A stretch of 64,000 bases of DNA from Pseudomonadales bacterium (lineage in GTDB: Bacteria; Pseudomonadota; Gammaproteobacteria; Pseudomonadales; UBA7239). The notes below the pieces were generated by a model that saw nothing but the letters and a program-made list of their open reading frames with translations, made no database searches and was not told the origin of the DNA. The position numbers and the translations under genes were made by a program. Every line of letters starts with the position of its first letter. The stretch's first letter is position 1. The stretch is taken from positions 303,427 through 367,426 of the forward strand of contig JANQLY010000005.1 of NCBI GenBank assembly GCA_028280345.1. The letters are read 5' to 3'. Below are positions 19,667-29,541 of the stretch, piece by piece.

Positions 19667-20560
19667 ATGCCAGACTTCAAGCAAACCGCTAGACAAACAG
19701 CTAAAAAAGCAGCGCTGATCCTGATCCGGTCAGCGCTGCTTTTTTATGTGTTGCTTGTGCTTGCACTCTATCTATTCCAGACTTCGATGATCTTTCCAGT
19801 ACAACCGATAGATAGACAAAACCTCGAACAGATTCGCAAATACGATCCTGCCAGTGAGCGTGTGTTTCACAACGGAGATGTGCGCTTGCACGGTTGGCAT
19901 CTCAATCGCGGCTCACATCCACTATCAGATAAGCTGGTTATCTTTTACTACGGCGGCAATGCCGATGAACTGTCCAATGAATTTATGCGTTTTAAACAGC
20001 GAGCCGACTTTCAGACCGTTCTGGTTAACTATCGCGGTTATGGATTAAGTACAGGTACTCCGAGTGAGCAGGCTTTGTATGAAGATGCGCTGTTGGTTTT
20101 CGATGAAGTAGTGAACGAGCAACAACCGGAAAAAGTGATACTTATTGGTCGTAGTTTGGGTTCGGGTATTGCGACCTATGTGGCTACACAACGCAAGGTG
20201 GATGGCTTGGTGCTTGTTACACCCTATGACAGTGTTGCCGCTATTGCTGAGCAGCATTATCCTCTGGTGCCCATTTCCTTGCTAATCAAGCATCCGTTTG
20301 ATTCACTGTCGCGAGCACAGGATTTGCATATGCCTGTAGTGGTGTTTAAAGCCGAGCGCGACAATATTGTGCCGCACCGTCACACTAATCAGTTAATAGC
20401 TGCGTTACCTGCAACAACACCTGTATATACCATCGGTCAGTCAGACCATATCAATATTGTTACTGTGCCGGAGTATCAGATACAGCTAGGTAATTTTCTG
20501 GAAAAGATCAGGCAGCCTGCAACGTCGCAATCCGCTGCTCCAGCGGCGGGTGGCTCATAA
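19667..20560 (+). CDS. Membrane-anchored alpha/beta hydrolase
   Basis: Resembles the Bem46/YfhR-type alpha/beta hydrolases. One N-terminal membrane segment (about residues 18-43, ending [10 protein letters not shown]) anchors a hydrolase domain with [15 protein letters not shown], nucleophile elbow GRSLGSG, acid ERDNIVP and catalytic His in QSDHINIV. The first 27 codons coincide with a 16-bp-stem terminator of pckA (19703-19745); a GTG at 19747 downstream of the terminator is an alternative start that would retain much of the membrane segment. The 3' end overlaps htpX on the other strand by 53 bp. Substrate unknown. Confidence 0.82.
   Translation: MPDFKQTARQTAKKAALILIRSALLFYVLLVLALYLFQTSMIFPVQPIDRQNLEQIRKYDPASERVFHNGDVRLHGWHLNRGSHPLSDKLVIFYYGGNADELSNEFMRFKQRADFQTVLVNYRGYGLSTGTPSEQALYEDALLVFDEVVNEQQPEKVILIGRSLGSGIATYVATQRKVDGLVLVTPYDSVAAIAEQHYPLVPISLLIKHPFDSLSRAQDLHMPVVVFKAERDNIVPHRHTNQLIAALPATTPVYTIGQSDHINIVTVPEYQIQLGNFLEKIRQPATSQSAAPAAGGS
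19703..19745 (+). terminator. Strong intrinsic terminator after pckA, inside the next reading frame
   Basis: Perfect 16-bp arms: A6 followed by GCAGCGCTGA (19703-19718) and TCAGCGCTGC followed by T6 (19730-19745), separated by an 11-base loop. It is the best terminator hairpin in the window. It begins 80 bp after the pckA stop and lies within the first codons of the alpha/beta hydrolase frame. Confidence 0.92.
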
Positions 20561-21356
20561 ACAACGCTGATGCCTGCTTGCTGTTGATACCAAACGCCGT
20601 AAGCTGACCATCGAGACGGCTTTCAAGTTTACTGTTTTGCAAGCGCTGTAAGGCGGCAATCATTTTCTGTTTGCCTGCAAGGTTTGCACCACCTTCATCG
20701 GCACGGAACTCGCGCTGACGTGAAAACCACATTACGATCATGCTTGCGAACAGTCCAAATACTACCTGCAAGGCCAACACTGTCAGAAAGTAGACGGCCG
20801 CATTATTACTGCCGCGATTGATCACGCTTGCAACCACACGGGCAAAGAAAAACACAAAAGTGTTGAGCACGCCCTGGATTAATGTCAGGGTCACCATGTC
20901 GCCGTTGGCGATATGACTGACTTCATGGCCGAGCACGGCCTCCGCCTCGTCTGCCGTCATACCTTGTAGCAAGCCGCTACTCACGGCTACGAGAGAGTTG
21001 TTGCGGCTCATGCCAGTGGCAAAGGCATTGATTTCCGGAGAATCGTAGATAGCAACCTCCGGCATGCCAATACCCGCCTGTTCAGATTGACGTTTTACCG
21101 TTTCCACCAGCCAGGCTTCTTCGCGATTGCGCGGTTGTTCAATGACCTGTGCGCCCGTGCTGTATTTGGCAATGGTTTTCGACAAAGCGAGGGAAATGAA
21201 CGAGCCACCCATGCCGAATACCGCTGAAATTAACAGCAGCCCCGTGGTACTTTGGCCCTGGATGCCGAGCAGTGGCAATACAATGCTGAGAAAAATGCCG
21301 AGTATTAGCAAAATCGCAAAGTTGGTGGCAACAAACAGCAAAACACGTTTCATCAC
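20508..21356 (-). CDS. htpX: Membrane metalloprotease HtpX
   Basis: Inner-membrane zinc endopeptidase (M48B) for quality control of membrane proteins. Two N-terminal transmembrane segments (about 4-30 and 38-58), the zinc motif HEVSH at 144-148 with catalytic Glu145, a further pair of hydrophobic segments, and the third ligand Glu in [10 protein letters not shown]. 282 aa is close to the E. coli enzyme. A sigma-32-like promoter precedes it; in E. coli htpX is also Cpx-controlled, but I saw no clear CpxR box here. It overlaps the hydrolase gene tail-to-tail by 53 bp. Confidence 0.96.
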   Translation of the reverse strand: MMKRVLLFVATNFAILLILGIFLSIVLPLLGIQGQSTTGLLLISAVFGMGGSFISLALSKTIAKYSTGAQVIEQPRNREEAWLVETVKRQSEQAGIGMPEVAIYDSPEINAFATGMSRNNSLVAVSSGLLQGMTADEAEAVLGHEVSHIANGDMVTLTLIQGVLNTFVFFFARVVASVINRGSNNAAVYFLTVLALQVVFGLFASMIVMWFSRQREFRADEGGANLAGKQKMIAALQRLQNSKLESRLDGQLTAFGINSKQASALFMSHPPLEQRIATLQAA

Positions 21357-21385
21357 AAGCTCCGGTAAGGGTTGATTACATTATC

Positions 21386-21414
21386 GATATAGGGGCAGTT
21401 TTGACGATTTAAAG
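21386..21414 (-). promoter_or_regulatory. Sigma-32-like promoter of htpX
   Basis: On the minus strand CTTTAA (21414-21409), 13-bp spacer, then CCCCTATAT (21395-21387). Both boxes resemble the heat-shock consensus with one mismatch in the -35 and a shifted AT stretch in the -10. It lies about 30-58 bp before the htpX start. Confidence 0.55.
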
Positions 21415-21544
21415 TTCCGTATTGGTAAGTGCGACGAACCAGGTATTTTCCCTGGCGCTTTTCTGTCGCGATAGCTTATGTTGCGGGCAAAAATGCGTAT
21501 AATGCGCCGCATTTCAACCACCTGCCAAACGGCCCCAATAATCC

Positions 21545-23371
21545 GTGATAGAGAAACTTCGCAATATTGCCATTATCGCCCACGTCGATCATGGCAAGAC
21601 CACCCTTGTCGATAAACTGCTGCAACAATCCGGCACACTGGATCGCAAGGATCAGGGTGCCGAGCGCATTATGGATTCCAATGATCAGGAAAAAGAACGC
21701 GGCATCACCATACTCGCAAAAAATACCGCAATTAACTGGAGTGACGAAAACGGTGAGCAATACCGTATCAACATTGTGGATACCCCGGGGCACGCAGACT
21801 TTGGCGGTGAAGTGGAGCGTGTCTTGTCCATGGTGGATTCCGTGTTACTGCTCGTGGATGCAGTGGACGGCCCAATGCCACAAACTCGCTTTGTGACACA
21901 AAAAGCCTTTGAGCGAGGTCTCAACCCGATTGTGGTAGTGAACAAGGTGGATCGCCCGGGAGCGCGTCCGGACTGGGTTATCGATCAGGTGTTTGACCTG
22001 TTTGATCGTCTCGGAGCTAACGATGAACAGCTCGATTTTCCCTATGTTTATGCTTCAGCACTTAACGGTGTTGCCGGACTCGACGTCGATAGCCTTGCCG
22101 ATGATATGACGCCGTTGTTCAACATGATTGTAGACAAGGTGGCAGCGCCATCCGTTGACGTCGATGGTCCATTCCAGATGCAGATTTCGGCGCTCGATTA
22201 CAGTTCCTATGTTGGTGTTATCGGTGTGGGGCGCATTACCCGTGGAACGCTGAAGCCAAACCAGCAACTGATTGTGGCCGACAAGGATAATAACCAGCGC
22301 AAGGCACGAGTGTTACAAGTGATGGGGTATCTCGGACTGGAGCGTGTCGATGTAGAGCAAGCCAGCGCCGGGGATATTGTCTGTATTACCGGTATTGATG
22401 GTTTGCAGATATCCGATACCTTGTGCGACCCGGATAATGTGGAACTGCTACCGACATTGACCGTTGATGAACCGACAGTGAGCATGACTTTCCAGGTAAA
22501 CGATTCACCGTTTGCCGGTCGTGAGGGTAAGTTTGTTACCTCACGCAACATTAAGGAGCGCCTTGAAGAAGAGCTGATTCACAATGTTGCACTGCGTGTG
22601 GAGCCCGGTGATAGCCCGGACAAGTTTATTGTATCGGGGCGCGGCGAGTTACATTTATCCGTGTTAATTGAAACCATGCGCCGTGAAGGTTATGAACTCG
22701 GAGTGTCGCGTCCGGAAGTTATTCAGCGCGAAGTAGGTGGTGTGATAGAAGAACCGTTTGAGCAGGTGGTGATTGATGTTGAGGATCAACACCAGGGCGC
22801 AGTGATGGAAGAGCTCGGTTTACGCAAGGGCGAACTGCTGAACATGGAACCCGACGGCAAGGGCCGGGTAAAGCTTGAGTTTATGACGCCGTCCCGAGGC
22901 CTGATTGGTTTTCGCAGTCAGTTTCTCACCATGACGTCGGGCTCTGGCATTATGACCAGTATTTTTGACCACTACGGCCCGGTCAAGGAAGGTGAGGTGG
23001 TGAGTCGTCAAAACGGTGTGCTCGTGTCAATGGTAAAAGGTAAAACACTGGCCTATGCGCTGTTCAACCTGCAGGATCGTGGTCGTCTGTTTCTCGGTCA
23101 TGGTGAGGAAGTCTATGAAGGTCAGGTCATAGGTATTCATTCGCGCTCCAATGACCTTACGGTTAATCCAACCAAAGCGAAGCAGCTTACCAACATACGT
23201 GCGGCGGGTAGTGATGAAGCGTTAACTCTATCGCCTCCGATTCGTCATACATTGGAACAGGCACTGGAGTTTATCGAGGATGATGAACTGGTTGAAGTAA
23301 CGCCCGAAGCGGTACGCTTACGTAAAAAACTACTGACTGAAGTAGAACGCAAGCGCTCCAAAAATAAATAG
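21545..23371 (+). CDS. typA: Ribosome-associated translational GTPase TypA/BipA
   Basis: EF-G-like GTPase that assists 50S assembly and stress-dependent translation. G1 [13 protein letters not shown]2 around [15 protein letters not shown]3 [16 protein letters not shown]4 [11 protein letters not shown], then domains II, III and V and the BipA-specific C-terminal domain ([19 protein letters not shown]). 608 aa is typical. Starts at a GTG (21545). A TATAAT at 21498-21503 may be its -10 box. Converges on the following lipoprotein gene with 7 bp between stops. Confidence 0.97.
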   Translation: MIEKLRNIAIIAHVDHGKTTLVDKLLQQSGTLDRKDQGAERIMDSNDQEKERGITILAKNTAINWSDENGEQYRINIVDTPGHADFGGEVERVLSMVDSVLLLVDAVDGPMPQTRFVTQKAFERGLNPIVVVNKVDRPGARPDWVIDQVFDLFDRLGANDEQLDFPYVYASALNGVAGLDVDSLADDMTPLFNMIVDKVAAPSVDVDGPFQMQISALDYSSYVGVIGVGRITRGTLKPNQQLIVADKDNNQRKARVLQVMGYLGLERVDVEQASAGDIVCITGIDGLQISDTLCDPDNVELLPTLTVDEPTVSMTFQVNDSPFAGREGKFVTSRNIKERLEEELIHNVALRVEPGDSPDKFIVSGRGELHLSVLIETMRREGYELGVSRPEVIQREVGGVIEEPFEQVVIDVEDQHQGAVMEELGLRKGELLNMEPDGKGRVKLEFMTPSRGLIGFRSQFLTMTSGSGIMTSIFDHYGPVKEGEVVSRQNGVLVSMVKGKTLAYALFNLQDRGRLFLGHGEEVYEGQVIGIHSRSNDLTVNPTKAKQLTNIRAAGSDEALTLSPPIRHTLEQALEFIEDDELVEVTPEAVRLRKKLLTEVERKRSKNK

Positions 23372-23378
23372 GTAGTGG

Positions 23379-23834
23379 TTAATACTCTTTCCAGCTGGCT
23401 TTTAACACCTTCCAGTCGGAGCCGTCTTTCCACCATTCCAGCTTTACGACGCGCACACTGCCATCGTTGGGTAGGCCGCCGCTGGAGCCGGTAATAATCA
23501 GTGACAGAGTGGTTTCTGCCTTGTCACTGTAGACCGGGTCAATCACTGTTTTTGAGCTGACTTTTGTGATCGAGATATTGCTGTGGCGCATACCTTGTAA
23601 CATCAGTAATTGACGTACCTGCTTGGCGTTCATCTTGCCATTGGCGAGAAAGTCATCGTGTAGATAGTCACCAATTTCCGACGCCTGTTTGTTTTCTACC
23701 GCAGCGCTCATCGCCTCGATTGCCGCGTTAATTTGTTCTTCGTCCGGAGTCGAGTCGCAGGCGCTGAGAGTGAGCACAAGAAAAAGTCCGATGCAGGTAT
23801 TGGTACAACGCGATAAAAATTTATAATGTGCCAT
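23379..23834 (-). CDS. Putative lipoprotein
   Basis: Signal peptide ending in a lipobox (LTLSAC), so the mature protein would begin CDSTPDEEQ; Asp at +2 suggests retention at the inner membrane if the Lol rule applies. The mature part (about 125 aa) has an NTF2/DUF4440-like pattern: INAAIEAMSAAVENKQ helix, DYLHDDFLANG, and a C-terminal VKLEWWKDGSDWKVLKASWKEY strand set. The ATG at 23834 has AAAGG just upstream; a second ATG five codons earlier (23849) is possible. Function unknown. Confidence 0.8.
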   Translation of the reverse strand: MAHYKFLSRCTNTCIGLFLVLTLSACDSTPDEEQINAAIEAMSAAVENKQASEIGDYLHDDFLANGKMNAKQVRQLLMLQGMRHSNISITKVSSKTVIDPVYSDKAETTLSLIITGSSGGLPNDGSVRVVKLEWWKDGSDWKVLKASWKEY

Positions 23835-23975
23835 GTTGCTACCTTTCATTCTACCTGACTGTTGTGGTTGTTCAGTATGATAATAAGTGACTGGTGAAGC
23901 AACTACCAGAGGGATTTTGCTTGTTGGTGAGATAGGAAAATAGCAACGGGATAGCGGGGGTAGAAAACGGCAATA

Positions 23976-24413
23976 ATGAAAGCATTAATTCAACGTGTCA
24001 GTGAAGCCGCCGTCAGGGTGGATGGAGAGGTGGTTGGTGAGATTGGCCACGGCCTGCTGGTGTTGCTCGGTATCGACAAACAGGACGACGAGCAAAGTGT
24101 GGCGAAGCTGCTCGACAAGCTGCTTGCCTACCGTGTATTTCCAGATGCGCAGGGAAAAATGAATCTGTCGGTCAGCGATATACAAGGCGGGGTACTATTG
24201 GTTTCACAGTTCACACTGTCCGCCGATACTCGTAAGGGGCTGCGGCCCTCGTTCTCCAGCGCTGCGCCTCCGGATCAGGCGCAAGCACTCTATGAATATA
24301 CCCTGCAACAGCTTGAGCAGCGTCACAATCCGGTAGCCAGCGGAGTCTTTGCTGCCGATATGAAAGTCAGTCTTGTTAATGATGGTCCAGTGACTTTTTT
24401 GCTCGAGGTCTGA
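23976..24413 (+). CDS. dtd: D-aminoacyl-tRNA deacylase
   Basis: Removes D-amino acids (and glycine from tRNA-Ala) from mischarged tRNAs. The two family signatures are present: LVSQFTL (SQxxL type) in the middle and NDGPVTFLL (the cross-subunit Gly-cisPro motif GPVT) at the C-terminus. 145 aa is exactly the usual length. It is followed by an epoxide-hydrolase-like gene and an SDR on the same strand with 109- and 13-bp gaps. Confidence 0.97.
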   Translation: MKALIQRVSEAAVRVDGEVVGEIGHGLLVLLGIDKQDDEQSVAKLLDKLLAYRVFPDAQGKMNLSVSDIQGGVLLVSQFTLSADTRKGLRPSFSSAAPPDQAQALYEYTLQQLEQRHNPVASGVFAADMKVSLVNDGPVTFLLEV

Positions 24414-24522
24414 CGAGTGAGATAACCAACTGTCATGGCAGATGTCATCGTGGCGTGTAGAAACCGCAGTTAAATTTTGCGTCCGGCTTGTTATAGTGCG
24501 GGCTCTGCTAGAGGGCAATGTG

Positions 24523-25419
24523 ATGACTGCAACAGGATTTGATTTTGAAGAAAATGGTTTTGTGCTGCAAAGCTGTGAACTCAACGGTTCCATCCTGAGT
24601 TACTGGGAAGCGGGCGAGGGGCCGCTGGCATTACTGATTCATGGCTTCCCCGATACCCCTGAAACATTCGAATATCAGTTTCCCCGTTTGCTCGATGCGG
24701 GCTACCGCGTCGTAGCACCCTACCTGCCCGGCTATTTTCCATCCCGTGCACGTCTTGAGGTGGGCAACTACCATCCGATTCGTCTTGGAGAAGACTTTGT
24801 CGCCCTGATTGATCACCTCGGTTATGACAAGGCAACCCTGATTGGTCACGACTGGGGTGCGTTGGCGGCTAACATGGTCGCTTCCATTGCGCCGGAAAAA
24901 GTTGACCAGATGGTCGTGGCTGCTGTGCCACACTTTAATGCGTTTATGGCGAAGCGTATCGATTTCAGACAGATGTGGCGTTCGCGTTATGCACTGTTTT
25001 TTCAAACTGGACGTCTCGCGCATCATTTTATGAAACGTAAAAACCTGTCCGGCATTAACTATCTTTGGAATTACTGGTCGCCGGGTTGGCGTTATAGCGA
25101 AACACAAATCAACACTGTGAAAGATTGCCTGAAAGAAAGTGACGGATTGTGGAATTCCATGGGTTATTATCGCGCCATCGTACAACAAAGTAGCGACAAG
25201 GATTTAATGGACGTGCTCGGCAAGCCACTGGAAACCTCAACACTGGTGTTTGCCGGTATGGATGATGGCTGTATCGCATTGGAAATCTTTACCCGGCCCC
25301 ATGATGGCTATCGTAATGGTCGTCTGGTTGAAGTGCCGAATGCCGGTCATTTTATGCACCGTGAAAACTCGGCGTTTTTCAATCAGGTGCTGTTACAATT
25401 TTTACAACGCGATAGTTAA
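24523..25419 (+). CDS. Alpha/beta hydrolase, epoxide-hydrolase-like
   Basis: Alpha/beta-hydrolase fold with the oxyanion motif HGFPDTPETF, nucleophile elbow GHDWGA (Asp nucleophile, as in epoxide hydrolases and haloalkane dehalogenases) and catalytic His in NAGHFMHREN. The start is placed at ATG 24523; the frame remains open upstream to 24442 but that segment does not look like protein. 298 aa is family-typical. It lies 13 bp before an SDR gene, suggesting joint metabolism of an unidentified small molecule. Confidence 0.85.
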   Translation: MTATGFDFEENGFVLQSCELNGSILSYWEAGEGPLALLIHGFPDTPETFEYQFPRLLDAGYRVVAPYLPGYFPSRARLEVGNYHPIRLGEDFVALIDHLGYDKATLIGHDWGALAANMVASIAPEKVDQMVVAAVPHFNAFMAKRIDFRQMWRSRYALFFQTGRLAHHFMKRKNLSGINYLWNYWSPGWRYSETQINTVKDCLKESDGLWNSMGYYRAIVQQSSDKDLMDVLGKPLETSTLVFAGMDDGCIALEIFTRPHDGYRNGRLVEVPNAGHFMHRENSAFFNQVLLQFLQRDS

Positions 25420-25432
25420 TAGCTAATTTCCT

Positions 25433-26245
25433 ATGTCTAACTTACTGCGAGAACGTTATGGCCCCTGGGCTTTTATCACCGGTGCCTCATCCGGTATCGG
25501 CGAGCAGTTTGCCAACCTGTTGGCACAACAGGGGTTTAATTTATTGCTGGCTGCGCGTCGTAGTGAATTACTTAAGCAACTCAAACAAAAGCTGGAGAGT
25601 GAGCATAAAATAACGGTGGAAATTATTGTCGCTGATTTGGCTAACCCACAAGATGTTGAAAAAGCATTGTTCTGTGTTGCAAACAAAGACGTTGGTCTGA
25701 TTGTCAGCAATGCAGGCTTCGGCCTTAAAGGGGGATTTTGCGATGATCAACTCGATACAATTCTCGATATGGTGCAGGTCAACGCGATTACGCCACTGAT
25801 GATGGCGCACAAAATGTTGCCGCTATTGGCAAAACGTCCACGTGCAGGGTTTATCGTGACTGGCTCTATGGAAGGGGAGGCGGCATTTCCCTGGTCGAGT
25901 GCCTATGCTGCGACCAAGGCATTTGTTCACAGCCTTGGCAATGGCCTGTGGGAAGAGTGCAGAAAGCAGGGAACGGATGTACTTGTGCTCGCACCGGGTT
26001 CAACGGATACCAATGCACCGATTGCTCAAGGTATCAGTCGGGATCAACTGGTCGGTATTATGAGCCCGGAGGTGGTTGCTCAACAGGCGCTGGACCATCT
26101 GGGTAAAACCCCACAATTATTGACTGGATGGCACAACCGCCTGTTTATCCGGTTATTGCGTATTCTGCCCAGAGCGCTTGCAATAAAAATTGCCGGGCTG
26201 GGTATGTCTCAGGCCATAGAAAATAGTAAAAAGACCTCTTCCTGA
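25433..26245 (+). CDS. Short-chain dehydrogenase/reductase
   Basis: Classical SDR with the NAD(P)-binding motif GASSGIGEQFANLLA at residues 16-30, basic residues AARR after beta-2 (favouring NADPH), the SNAGFG motif, and the catalytic Ser-Tyr-Lys in TGSME and SAYAATKAF. 270 aa; resembles the DltE/YqjQ-like subgroup. Probably co-transcribed with the preceding hydrolase. Substrate unknown. Confidence 0.88.
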   Translation: MSNLLRERYGPWAFITGASSGIGEQFANLLAQQGFNLLLAARRSELLKQLKQKLESEHKITVEIIVADLANPQDVEKALFCVANKDVGLIVSNAGFGLKGGFCDDQLDTILDMVQVNAITPLMMAHKMLPLLAKRPRAGFIVTGSMEGEAAFPWSSAYAATKAFVHSLGNGLWEECRKQGTDVLVLAPGSTDTNAPIAQGISRDQLVGIMSPEVVAQQALDHLGKTPQLLTGWHNRLFIRLLRILPRALAIKIAGLGMSQAIENSKKTSS

Positions 26246-26479
26246 CAAGAATAACTGCAGAAAACGCCGATAGACTCGTGTTGTAGTAACTATTTCTGTG
26301 GCAGAATGGGCTTGTATACGAGGAAGTATCCAAGTGGTTCACAGGAAAGGATGCAGAAAATAGATAAAGGTTAGATAGAAAGCCAAAACGTGAAATTTGA
26401 ACCGGCTCTTCTGGAGCAAATAAATGACACACAAATAAACAGGACTTTGCAATAACAAGACGTTAAGAGATGTAGAGAC

Positions 26480-27490
26480 GTGCGATTTCCACTCAGCTTC
26501 AATTGGGCTCAGAGCCTGCATAGACTCAGAATGAAAGTACGGGGGCAGACGCGCTATCCGACAGTTCTGATGCTGGAGCCTTTATATACCTGTAATCTCG
26601 CCTGCATCGGTTGCTCGGTAGAACGCCACTCCGGCAAACTCAAGGATCGCATTGATCCTGCAACTTGCTTTAAAGCGGTTGATGAATGTGACGCGCCGAT
26701 CGTGAATATCTGCGGTGGTGAGCCAACGCTCTATCCCGAATTAAAAGAACTGGTTGATGGCCTCATCGAGCGACGCAAACATGTGATTATTTGTAGCAAT
26801 GCATTGAAACTACAGGAGGCGGTTTACGAAGTTATACCGCCTCACAACCATTTGTTTATCATGATCCATCTGGATGGTATGAAAGAAACGCACGATGCCA
26901 TTTGTGCCCGTGATGGTGTGTTTGAAAAAACCATTGAAATGATCCGCAAGGGGCGCGAGCTTGGCTATCACATCTTTCTCAATGCGACGGTTTACAAGAG
27001 GACTGAGCTCGAGGAAGTAGAGGAACTGTGTCAGCTATCAGACAACCTTGATGTTGGCGGTATTCTGATTTCTCCTGGTTATGAATTTGCGAGTATTCGT
27101 GAGGAAAATATTTTTCTTAATACCCGGGAAATAGAAGAAAAGTTCACTGCGATTATTGAGCTGTCAAAGCGCTACAAAATTAATGCAACACCGACGTTTT
27201 TGCAGTTTGCTGCTGGACAACTCGAATTAAGCTGTGCGCCGTGGTCAACGGTTAACTATACGCCCAAAGGTTGGAAGGCACCGTGCTATTTAATTGAGGG
27301 AGAAGGTTACTTCGATCGCTGGGATGAGTTCTGGAACAAAACAGATTGGGAGTACTGGGAGTCACATCAGGACGAACGCTGTCGTAACTGCAAGATGCAC
27401 AGTGGCTTTGAACATAGCGCCGTGATTGAATCAATGAAAACCTGGAAAGGAAAAATCAAACTGTTCAATTGGGCGCTCGGGCGAAGCTGA
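26480..27490 (+). CDS. HpnH-like radical SAM protein
   Basis: Radical SAM enzyme with CxxxCxxC at Cys38, Cys42, Cys45 (TCNLACIGC), GGEPTLYPE, and the downstream features of HpnH, the adenosylhopene synthase of hopanoid biosynthesis: VSIHLDG-like IMIHLDGMKETHD, SPGYEFA, CAPW, KAPCYLIEGEGY and the C-terminal CRNCKMHSGFEHSAV cluster. It is 336 aa, somewhat shorter at the C-terminus than HpnH. Start is a GTG at 26480. No squalene-hopene cyclase or other hpn gene is nearby, so its substrate may not be a hopanoid. 234 bp without visible genes precede it. Confidence 0.82.
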   Translation: MRFPLSFNWAQSLHRLRMKVRGQTRYPTVLMLEPLYTCNLACIGCSVERHSGKLKDRIDPATCFKAVDECDAPIVNICGGEPTLYPELKELVDGLIERRKHVIICSNALKLQEAVYEVIPPHNHLFIMIHLDGMKETHDAICARDGVFEKTIEMIRKGRELGYHIFLNATVYKRTELEEVEELCQLSDNLDVGGILISPGYEFASIREENIFLNTREIEEKFTAIIELSKRYKINATPTFLQFAAGQLELSCAPWSTVNYTPKGWKAPCYLIEGEGYFDRWDEFWNKTDWEYWESHQDERCRNCKMHSGFEHSAVIESMKTWKGKIKLFNWALGRS

Positions 27491-27757
27491 GAACCTGCAG
27501 TTGAAAACAGGTTATAGCAACTAACAGAATTTTAGAAAGATTGCCACGCATAGTTGCCAAAAAAACAAATATAAAGAAGTAGACAGTTTTGTGTAAAACA
27601 GTAGAATTCCTATTGAATAAGGGATATTTAATAACTGGCTGTTTTGGAAATATAGCCGGAAACGGTGGGAGCAAGGGCGTTATTTTTTCTTTTTAGGAAA
27701 GAATGCCTGGGAAGGTACTACTCACCATTGATATAAAAATAACGGTTTAACGCGTAG

Positions 27758-28603
27758 ATGGATAGTTCAATTGTAGAGTGTCTTCCTTTGATAGGGTGCG
27801 AAGGAGACCAGAGCGAAACTAACTGCATTCAACGTATCGAGCAGTCGATCGTTGAAACGTTTGCGGAGCAAGGCTTTGACTCCGTGCGCTACACCTCTGT
27901 GCAGATCGTCGTGAAAGATGACCTCATCGTTCCAAGTTTCAGTATTAATCTCAGTACCTTCCCGCCGGAGTGGGACAAGCTCTACGAAGACAAGGAATAT
28001 GCGGTCATCGATCCGGTTTACTGGATGCTGGTAAACCAGGAAAACTCCCAACGTGTTAATTTTGGTAGTTGGCACGACATTGAGCAGGCAGCACTTGAAG
28101 ATCTCGAAAAATATAGCCTGAAAGAAGATGCCAAATCAAAAAGTGGTCGCCTGATTGTCTATGAGGGCTACGAACAACACGGTTTAAATAGCGGTTTATA
28201 CATTATTCTTGCTGATGAGGAAGGGCGCACGATTATTCACCTTGCAAGCAAAATGCCCCACGAAGAATTGGCGCAGCGCCTGAACGACACTTACTGGAAA
28301 AAAATCCTGGGTATGATTATTCATATCAACTATGCCATTGAAGGAACCAGAAATTGCAGCTTTTGCGACAAGCACCTGCGCATAGCGGGCGGAGAAACGG
28401 TGGTAATTAATCCGCAGCAAATAGAAATCCTTAAATGTTACCTGGATAACCCCAAGGCCACGGCAAAAAGTGTTGCTGAAAAAGTGTTTGTCAGTGAAAG
28501 TACTATTAACTATCACCTTAAAGAAATTCGCAAGAAATTCAGTATGCCGGAAACCTCCGGACTGGCGCTGGCACAGTTTGCTCACAAGCACCGTCTGCTG
28601 TAG
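27758..28603 (+). CDS. LuxR-family regulator with autoinducer-binding domain
   Basis: Two-domain regulator: an N-terminal acyl-homoserine-lactone-type sensing domain (about 20-190) and a C-terminal LuxR helix-turn-helix (about 215-275; ATAKSVAEKVFVSESTINYHLKEIRKKF). Ligand-pocket positions equivalent to TraR W57, Y61, D70 and P71 are present as Trp72, Tyr76, Asp85 and Pro86 with identical spacing, so it probably binds an AHL or a related molecule. No luxI homologue is in the window, making it a candidate LuxR solo. It sits between the HpnH-like enzyme and the ion channel gene. Confidence 0.88.
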   Translation: MDSSIVECLPLIGCEGDQSETNCIQRIEQSIVETFAEQGFDSVRYTSVQIVVKDDLIVPSFSINLSTFPPEWDKLYEDKEYAVIDPVYWMLVNQENSQRVNFGSWHDIEQAALEDLEKYSLKEDAKSKSGRLIVYEGYEQHGLNSGLYIILADEEGRTIIHLASKMPHEELAQRLNDTYWKKILGMIIHINYAIEGTRNCSFCDKHLRIAGGETVVINPQQIEILKCYLDNPKATAKSVAEKVFVSESTINYHLKEIRKKFSMPETSGLALAQFAHKHRLL

Positions 28604-28624
28604 CTGCTTATATAGCACCTGGCG

Positions 28625-29422
28625 CTAGCTTTTTAATTCCCGAATCATTTTTTTCAATTCCAGGATTTCCTGCTGCAGCTCTGCCAACGTTGGTTGTGGC
28701 TCCTCCTGTTCCAGCTGTGCAAGCGCGTTTTCCTTCTCCAGCACATTGACTACAATACCGATTACCATATTGAGAAAAGCAAAAGCGGTGAGAAAGATAA
28801 AACTTAAAAAGAATGCCCAGCTGAACGGATAAACTTCCATGGTTTCATACATCACATCAGTCCAGTCCTCAAAGGTCATTACCCGGAACAGGGTCAGCAT
28901 GGCAATGGTAATATCTCCCCACAGTTTCGGGTTGATGTTTTCGAAAAACATCGTGCCAAATGCGGCGTAGATATAGAAAATAATAAACATCAACAGCAGC
29001 ACATAGCCGAGTTGTGGCATCGCTTTGAGCAATGAATTGAGCAGAATGCGTAGCTCAGGAATAATCGAAATCATACGCAGCACACGGAAAATGCGCACAA
29101 GGCGACCAATAAACGCCATGTCACTGTTACTTATTGGGATCAGGCTGACGAGCACGATCAGTGTGTCAAAAATATTCCAGCCATTGCGAAAGAAGTTCTT
29201 CTTATTTTCCTCGCCGAGAAAGCGAATAGTGATCTCCACGACAAAGAACACCGTAATCATGAGATCGAGCCAGCCAACGATACGCAGGGTTGTCGGTGAA
29301 ATGTCGTAGGTTTTTGCCCCAATAACCAAAGCTGAAAAAATAATGATAATAACCACGAAGAGTTCAAACAGCTTGTTGGAGCGCACTCGCAGGAAGGTCT
29401 GTTGTAATTTGTCAGTATTCAT
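28625..29422 (-). CDS. Single-domain voltage-gated cation channel (BacNav-like)
   Basis: Six-transmembrane ion-transport domain: S1 about 20-36, S2 about 50-67, S3 about 82-97, S4 with arginines every third residue (Arg107, 110, 113, 116), S5 about 138-160, S6 about 205-230. The pore loop TFEDW at 183-187 matches the TxExW selectivity filter of bacterial voltage-gated sodium channels. A C-terminal coiled coil (AELQQEILELKKMIREL) would hold the tetramer. 265 aa is typical. It converges on the luxR-type gene and is divergent from the deazaflavin oxidoreductase. Confidence 0.9.
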   Translation of the reverse strand: MNTDKLQQTFLRVRSNKLFELFVVIIIIFSALVIGAKTYDISPTTLRIVGWLDLMITVFFVVEITIRFLGEENKKNFFRNGWNIFDTLIVLVSLIPISNSDMAFIGRLVRIFRVLRMISIIPELRILLNSLLKAMPQLGYVLLLMFIIFYIYAAFGTMFFENINPKLWGDITIAMLTLFRVMTFEDWTDVMYETMEVYPFSWAFFLSFIFLTAFAFLNMVIGIVVNVLEKENALAQLEQEEPQPTLAELQQEILELKKMIRELKS

Positions 29423-29541
29423 AAGCGTGTGAAATATTGCTTTATGCCATTATGGCTGTTGTGAGACAGGTCTGCCGGGGCTATTATCTGGCAGGGCTGA
29501 GAGGGCTGCAAGCGCCGGATGGTAATCCGGCCAGGACTAAC

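Noticed and set aside
27586..27599. GTTTT-GTGT-AAAAC inverted repeat upstream of the LuxR-type gene as a lux box
   Set aside because: Does not match the lux-box pattern (about 20 bp with CTG...CAG arms) and is short and AT-rich.
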